From: Fragum whitleyi
Lineage: Eukaryota; Mollusca; Bivalvia; Cardiida; Cardiidae
Reading direction: 5' to 3'
Length of the DNA stretch: 64,000 nt
Assembly (NCBI GenBank): GCA_948146395.1
Contig: OX411549.1
Coordinates: 24,295,155-24,359,154 of the forward strand
DNA letters: not shown here
Content: more model-generated notes on this DNA
The model's database searches: none
What the model was told of the DNA's origin: nothing
Seen by the model: the letters and a program-made list of their open reading frames with translations, nothing else
Numbering within the stretch: position 1 is the stretch's first letter

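Overview
This is an AT-rich, intron-dense eukaryotic window, most likely from a bivalve mollusc (a clam-type genome). The clue is the dense interspersed repeats: short non-autonomous elements with GGACC/GGGCC hairpin heads, ACGG microsatellites and CTCAGGTGAGCTAAAA-type tails, plus tRNA-derived SINEs and TTAA/TA-flanked MITEs. The species call is an inference from repeat style; no species-specific gene is present.

Only one protein-coding gene is supported. It lies on the minus strand and enters from the right edge: the C-terminal 654 codons of a coiled-coil protein that I recognise as CCDC158-like. Eleven exons (63417-64000, 61384-61493, 49448-49626, 48451-48609, 37539-37631, 34051-34188, 33110-33321, 30953-31077, 27553-27708, 16650-16772, 14881-14966) have GT/AG junctions and fully compatible phases and end at a TGA at 14881-14883. 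About 2 kb of coding sequence is spread over about 49 kb, and most recognisable intron sequence is repeats.

Layout. 1-1497: intergenic, repeats. 1498-9090 and 10046-15985: two diverged direct copies of one segment (a tandem segmental duplication) that includes the gene's last exon. The right copy carries the intact last exon and the left copy a frameshifted duplicate. The copies are separated by an unusual foldback element at 9095-10030. 16650-17420: the penultimate exon and a tandem array of decayed partial copies of it; the first copy keeps the reading frame. 17421-27552: a large intron with inverted piggyBac-like MITEs, tandem repeats and an internally deleted LINE whose residual ORF keeps a 2A-like motif. 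27553-34188: five exons separated by satellite-bearing elements, one nested insertion and MITEs. 34189-48450: introns with a TA-flanked element nested in a MITE, a hAT-like element, SINEs and two long tandem-repeat elements. 49627-61383: a repeat-filled intron with a decayed reverse-transcriptase fragment. 61384-64000: two exons running off the right edge.

I see no functional RNA gene, CRISPR array, operon or autonomous transposase gene. The most informative content is the exon duplication history of the CCDC158-like gene and a set of insertions whose pre-insertion sites can be read from sister copies in this same window. All identities were judged by eye, without alignment or database search.
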